From: Scybalousia_A sp963588535
GTDB taxonomy: Bacteria; Bacteroidota; Bacteroidia; Bacteroidales; P3
Direction of reading: 5' to 3'
Length of the DNA: 6,716 nt
Assembly (NCBI GenBank): GCA_963588535.1
Contig: CAVAII010000026.1
Coordinates: forward strand, 1 to 6,716
In this document: piece by piece, positions 1 to 6,400 of the stretch
Layout: each line of letters opens with the position of its first letter
Numbering within the stretch: the first letter of the stretch is position 1
Program-made: the position numbers and the translations under genes
Notes under the pieces: generated by a model
The model's input: the letters and a program-made list of their open reading frames with translations, nothing else
Database searches by the model: none
What the model was told of the DNA's origin: nothing

Positions 1-1
1 T

Positions 2-400
2 TCTTGTTGGACAAGACTAAACACAACTAATACAAGTTACCCATATCTTAACACTAGTGGTCAAATATATATGTCTAATAGTTGCGGTTTTGCTTTGAAT
101 GGATATACAGACGATATTACTGCATTACAATTATCTTTCCTTGCTTATCCATCTAGCAATACTGCTTCGTATGGTTCAATAGAAGTTGGTGTTATGACAG
201 ATTTAACTGATTCTACCACATTCACTTCTTTGAAAACAATTGAGGCAACAAGTTATACTAGTGCTACTTGGGCAAAAATAGAAGTTCCTTTCACAGATTA
301 TGAAGCACCTGACGATGCAGAAACATATTATGCTGTCGTTAAACACCCAAGTGGTTATGCTTGGTATCTAAAAGATATAACCTTAGAGTTGGCACCTGAT
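2..400 (+). other. Jelly-roll module 1 (class A), N-terminally truncated
   Basis: Residues 1-133. The window opens at the Cys-Trp motif (SCW, residues 1-3), which in complete copies sits about 26 residues into the module, so roughly 25 residues are missing upstream. Class A hallmarks follow: DDITALQLSF, then SYGSIEVGVMTDLTD, then a strand containing TYYAVVKH, and a closing WYLKDITLE strand. That closing strand is the counterpart of the 'W-Y-hydrophobic-D' end of MAM-like and choice-of-anchor J beta sandwiches. It is closest to modules 4 and 6. An extra Cys28 has no counterpart in modules 4 or 6. Family assignment is from motif resemblance only. Confidence 0.75.
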
Positions 401-3400
401 TGCTTGACAGCACAGGCTATCAAAGGTGATACTATTACAGACGAGACTGCAACAATCTCTTGGACTGCTAGTGATGAGACTAATGATTGGACTATCTATT
501 ATTGGAAAGATGAAGATACAGATACTCTATCGGTAGAGAACATCGCAGATACTTTGGTTGAGTTAACAGGTTTGGAGGCTCAAACAACATACAATTTCTA
601 TATTGTAACTAATTGTGGAGACAATAGTCCTAAGACTTTGACTTATTCTTTCACAACCGCATGTAGCACAATAGAGGTAACTGACGACGCTCCTTTCGTT
701 GCTGATATCTCTTACAATGGTTTATACTGTTGGACTACTAATGAGTGGAGTTATTCTTCTTATTATGGAGCAGTATATACAAATTATGTTTCTGATTTGA
801 TACTTCCTACTTTGAATATCGAGAGTGTAACAACTCCTTATCTAAAGATTAATCACAAGAATGCAAGCACTCAACTAAAACTTTACTATCGTGCATCTTC
901 TGATGCTGATTGGTCAGATCTTTATACTTTAGACGCTACTAGCGATACTATTACAGATCTTATCGCTTTGCCTAACGCTTCTGCTGAATATCAAATAAAG
1001 ATGACTCCTGCTAGTAATTCATACGCTTATATTTATAGTTTAGAGGTATACAATGAGGAGAATCCTCCTTCATGTAGTAAGGCTGTAGGTCTTGCAGTTA
1101 ATGCTACTTCTGAGAATGCTGTTGTTACTTGGTCTCAACCAGACGATGCTTCTTCTTGGATACTATATTACAAGTCAGATGCAGACGATTCTTATACTGC
1201 AACAGACGAATTAGCAGACACAACTTATACTATGGACGTAGAGCCACAAACTACATACACTATTTATGTTGCAACAGTTTGCGGATCAGACGCAAGTAGT
1301 TATCCTACAACTACTGGTTTAACCTTTACTACTCCTTGTGTTGGTTTAACTCTACAAGATTTGCCTTATACTTGGGATTTCGATTCTAATAATGTAAAAG
1401 TAGGTACTTCTTCTGATAAATTACCTTCTTGTTGGCAAAGAATCGGTTCTTCTTATCCATACGTATATGGATATTCTACATATGCATATAGTGGAGACTC
1501 TCTGTTGTATTTCTCTGCATATACTGCTTCTTATGGTATATTACCATTTGTTGATGTCGAGAATGCACCGATAAATACTCTACAAGTTTCTTTATACGCA
1601 AGAACTAGTTCTTCTTATTATGATGCTACTTTGGCTATTGGTGTAATGACAAATCCTACTGACAAATCTACTTTCGTAGTTCTTGATAGCGTAGATTTAA
1701 CTAGTTCATACACACTATACGAATTCCCATTGTCTGCTTATCAAGGACAAGGCGGATATATTGCTATAAGAATATCTAGCGGTGATTATGCTTATGTATA
1801 TGTAGACAATGTTACTTTGCAAGAGATTCCTGCTTGTGTTAAACCTCAAGGCTTAGCAGCAAGTAACATTACTACTACTTCTGCTACTATTACTTGGTCG
1901 CAAGGTGGTGAGGTTACTACTTGGAACCTTTATTACAAAGCATCAGAAGACGATTCTTACACACAAGTAACTAACATAACAGAGACTTCTTACGACCTTA
2001 CACTTGAGGATAGCAAGACATATATGGTTTATGTTGAGGCTATTTGTGATAATGACTCTACAATAGCAACCGACCCTATGACATTCAAAACTCCTTGCTT
2101 GGCTCTAACAGACGCTGATCTACCTTATACAATGGATTTCGAAAACGAGACTACAGGAGATATTCCTTCTTGTTGGACAGCTATTCAAAAACATACAACT
2201 ACTTATGGATATGTATATCCAAGAGTTTATTCTTATTCTGCATACGAAGGTAGCAAAGATTTCTATATGTACTACAACAACACTGTTGCTTTGAAAGGAT
2301 ATCAAGGAGATATCTCTGCTTTACAATTATCCTTAATGGCAAAACCTTATAGCAATACTTCTTCTTACGGTACATTAGAGGTAGGCGTTCAAACTGATTT
2401 ATCAGACGCTACTACTTATCAATCTGTTAAGGTTTATAATGCTACCGATTGGATTTCTGCTGTATACGAGAAACTAACTATTCCATTCGATTCTATCGAG
2501 GCAGATGCTACTACTACATACTATGTAGTTCTTAAACATACTGAACCTTATAATAATGGATATGGTTGGTACTTAGACAACGTTAAATTAGAGGTTATTC
2601 CTTCTTGTGCGGAGGCTACAGATGTTGTTATTAGCAATGTTACTAGTTCATCTGCAACTGTTACTTGGTCTCAACCAGACGAGAGTGATTCTTGGACAGT
2701 ATACTACAAGGCAGATAGTGATGAGGATTATCAAACCATTGACGCTTCTGACACAACAGCAGAATTAACTGGTTTAATATCTCAAACTACATACATTGTA
2801 TATGTTCAAACTAATTGTACGGGTGATCAACCTTCTACTTATCCTGTTTCATTCAAGACAGAGTGTGATGAGAATGGTATAACAATATCAGATGAATATA
2901 CCTACACACAAGATTTTGAAAATACAGAGGCTAATATGGTTCCTGATTGTTGGTCAAAAGTTACAGAGGCTGCTTCTGGAAGTACTTTGACTGGTGCAAA
3001 TACATACGCTAAATATGCAGGTGATAAGAGTTTGGTAATGAAATCAAGTACAGCTTGTACTCAACCTATGGTCGCTTTACCAAAATTCACTAATTCATTA
3101 TCAGAGTTAAGACTAAAATTCTATTCTAAGGCAGAAAGTTCTCTTGCTGGTGATTTAGAGATTGGTTATATTACTGACCTTACTGATACTTCTACATTTG
3201 TTGTTTTGACTTCATTCTCTAACGCAGAATCTAGTTGGACATTACACAAAATAGATTTCAATACTTACGAAGATCAATTAGAAAATGTAACTGATGCTCG
3301 TATAGCATTCCGTCACAATAATCCTACTGTGGCTTCTTCTTGGTATTACTATGGAGTAGATGATTTGGAAGTTAGTTTGGTTCCTGCTTGTCAAGAGCCT

Positions 3401-6400
3401 AATGATATAACAGTTTCAGTAGAGTCTTCTTCTGCTTCTATTACTTGGACTTCTAATGCTGCTTCTTTCAACATCGTTGTTAAGGACGAAAACGATGCCG
3501 AGATAGCTTCTGAGTCTGGATACTCTACTACACAATATGACTTAACAGAGCTAACCCCTAATACTACTTACACAGTATCTATTACAGGTGTTTGCTCGGA
3601 TAACTCTCTAACTGAGACAACAACTACTACATTTACTACTTCTTGCATTTCTCTAACAGAGTCTGATCTACCATACGAGATAAATTTCGACAGCGAGACT
3701 ACAGGTACATTGCCTTCTTGCTGGATCAAAGTAGCAGGATCTTCTACTACTTCTCCTTCTGTATCTGGTACGTATTCATATTCTGGATCTTATTCTTTGC
3801 GTATAAATTACAATAACACCACTGCATCATTGCAACCATACGAAGGTGATATCTCTGCTTTGAGACTAACAATGTATGTAAGACCTAATGGTACTTCTTC
3901 TAGTTATGGTTCATTACAAGTTGGTATTCAAACCGATTTATCAGATACTGCTACTTATACTGCAATTGCAGAGATGGCTTCAACCGAGTGGACTTCTACT
4001 ACATGGAAAAAGAAAGAAATAGACTTTGATACCTACACTTCTGATGCAACTACTTATTATGTAATTCTTAAATACATAAACACGACTTCTTCGGATTATA
4101 ATAGTTGGTATATAGATGATGTTACCTTAGATAATATACCTGCTTGTCCTCCTGCTAAGGATCTACAGATAACAAGTCTTTCTACTGACGAGGCAACTGT
4201 TTCTTGGTCACAAAAGGGCGAGGGTGTTACTTCTTGGACAATTAAATACAGAGAAGCAGACAGCGAAGACGATACTTGGCAAGAGTCCACTACAGTTAAT
4301 GCCGATACTACTGCTACCCTAACAGGCTTAACCGCTGCTACTACTTACGAAGTATATATCGAAGGTGAATGTTCTGACGCAGAGGAAGGCAACCCTACTT
4401 CTGATACTATTACTTTCGCTACTTCTTGTTCTACTATAACTATTACTAGTGAGGATACTTATACACAAGACTTTGAGACGGGCGAGAGTGGCGAAGCTCC
4501 TCTTTGCTGGACCAAAGTTGTAGAAGGTACTTCTTCCACTTATTATCTAAGTGGTATAAATTCATTTACTTCTTATGAGGGTTCTAATGCTCTTGTAATG
4601 AAAGCAAGTGCTTCTTGTAATCAACCTATGATTGCTTTACCAGAATTTACTAATAGTTTATCCGAATTAAGAGTTAAATTCTATGCTAAAGCAGAGAGCA
4701 CTACTTCTTCTGGAGATTTAGAGTTAGGTTATATTACAGACGTAACAGATTCTTCTACATTCGTTGTATTGACTTCTTTACCTCCTGTTACTACTTGGAC
4801 ATTGCATAAGATAGATTTGAATGCTTACGATTCTATATTAACAGGCGTTACTAATGCTCGTTTGGCATTCCGTCACAATGATCCTGGTGTAACTTCTTCT
4901 TGGTATCATCATTCAATCGATAATTTGGAAGTTTGCTTGATACCTTCTTGTCAAGAGCCTTCTAACGTTACAGTAGATAGTATAACAGAGAATGGTGCTG
5001 TTATTACTTGGACTTCTACCGCTACTACTTTCAACCTAACTATTAGCGAAGGCGAGAACGTAGTTGTAACTGAGAATAACCTTCAAGCATATACTTATAC
5101 TGCTACTAACCTTAACTCAAGTACAACATACAAAGTTAGCGTAGAGAGTGTTTGTGATGATGGTTCTACTACAGAGTCTTCTACTGCAACCTTTACTACT
5201 CTTTGCAGTGTAGAAGTAGTTAATAATGTTACTCCTTGGGAACCAGATCTAACTTCTAGTGATGATCTTATGTGTTGGACAGATAATGGTGCTTGGTCTG
5301 CATCTTCTTACTATGGCGGATTACATCACCCTTATTCTGGTTCTGCCCCTGACGATATCTATACTCCTACATTGGATATATCTAATGTTACGGCACCTGC
5401 AGTTACATTAACCTATTCATTAGAGGATTATCAAAGTTCTGGTGTTGTTAATTATCTAACAATCCTATACCGTGCTAATGCTACAGACGATTGGACAGAG
5501 TTAAAGACTTACGACTCCGTTGCAATTGACGCTGTTGATACAATAGCATTACCAAACAAGTCTGCTACATATCAACTAAACATCCGTTGGTCTAATAGTA
5601 GTTCTAGTGCAGATGGTATAACAGTTAGTGCATTAAAGGTATTCAACAATTCTACTGATACTACTACTCCTGCAGAGCCTTGTGCTGCACCTACATCTTT
5701 GGTTGCAAGTAATGTTACTCAAACCTCTGCTACTGTTTCTTGGTCTGGTACTGCATCTTCATACGACGTTCAACTTAATAACAACGCCGCAGAGATGGTT
5801 AATACTACAAGCAAACAATTCACTGGTTTAACCGCTAATACTACTTACACTGTTAAGGTACGTTCTAATTGCGGTACAGAGACTTCTGATTGGGTAAGCG
5901 TAACATTCACTACATTAGAAGACACTCCTGCTCCTTGTAACAAGCCTACTGATTTGGAGGTAGTTCCTACTTCTAACTCTTTGACTTTGTCTTGGACTGG
6001 TGACGCTGCTGCTTACGATGTTCAGTTGAATGACCAAACCATTCAAACTACTTCTCAAACTATCTTCACATTCCCTAACCTAACACCTTCTACTACTTAC
6101 TCTCTAAAGGTTCGTGCTAATTGTGGCGAGACTACTTCTGAGTGGGCTACTACAACAGGTACAACTAACGCAGAGGCAACAGGAGATCAAGACCCTGTCG
6201 TTACTACTAACAACGCAACTCCAGGCGAGACAACTGCTACTTTGAATGCCGTTGTAAGTGTTAATAACAACACTATCACTGCTTCTGGTTTCAAATACAG
6301 ACTAGTAGATGCTAGTGCATGGACTGACGTTCAGGCAACAATAGAGACTTCTGGTTTGATGAGTGCTACTATAAACGGTTTGACTCCTAAGACTACTTAC

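Larger units (their letters stand above)
2096..3643 (+). repeat. Super-repeat unit 1 (class A - FN3 - class B - FN3)
   Basis: 516 codons holding module 4, FN3-4, module 5 and FN3-5. The next 520 codons carry the same four domain types in the same order, with closest relatives at matching places for three of the four (modules 4/6, modules 5/7, FN3-5/7). The boundary was set at the Cys that opens each class A module. DNA similarity is visible but broken by many third-position changes, so this is an old duplication, not a recent or perfect repeat. Confidence 0.75.
3644..5203 (+). repeat. Super-repeat unit 2 (class A - FN3 - class B - FN3)
   Basis: 520 codons holding module 6, FN3-6, module 7 and FN3-7, placed head-to-tail and in frame after unit 1. 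The strongest shared stretches are in the class B modules, for example K/E-F-T-N-S-L-S-E-L-R and A-F-R-H-N, and in the C-Q-E-P starts of the following FN3 domains. The four-residue difference from unit 1 is the net of several small loop changes, including a longer FN3-6. Confidence 0.75.

Noticed and set aside
71..73. First in-frame ATG as a possible start of the gene
   Set aside because: The codons before it already encode the class A Cys-Trp motif, so it is an internal Met inside a domain. No purine-rich ribosome binding site precedes it.
2120..2305. Minus-strand ORF of 61 codons
   Set aside because: It lies wholly opposite module 4 of the long + strand frame. Its product is an Ile/Ser/Cys-rich string with no recognisable domain, as expected from the reverse complement of Tyr/Thr/Ser codons.
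3613..3643. ACA/ACT-rich stretch as a microsatellite or phase-variable repeat
   Set aside because: It encodes the Thr-rich G strand of FN3-5, mixes codons without a regular period, and contains no tract long enough to suggest slippage.
4096..4290. Minus-strand ORF of 64 codons
   Set aside because: It lies opposite the end of module 6 and the start of FN3-6. There is no domain signature, and the conserved + strand protein motifs explain the sequence.
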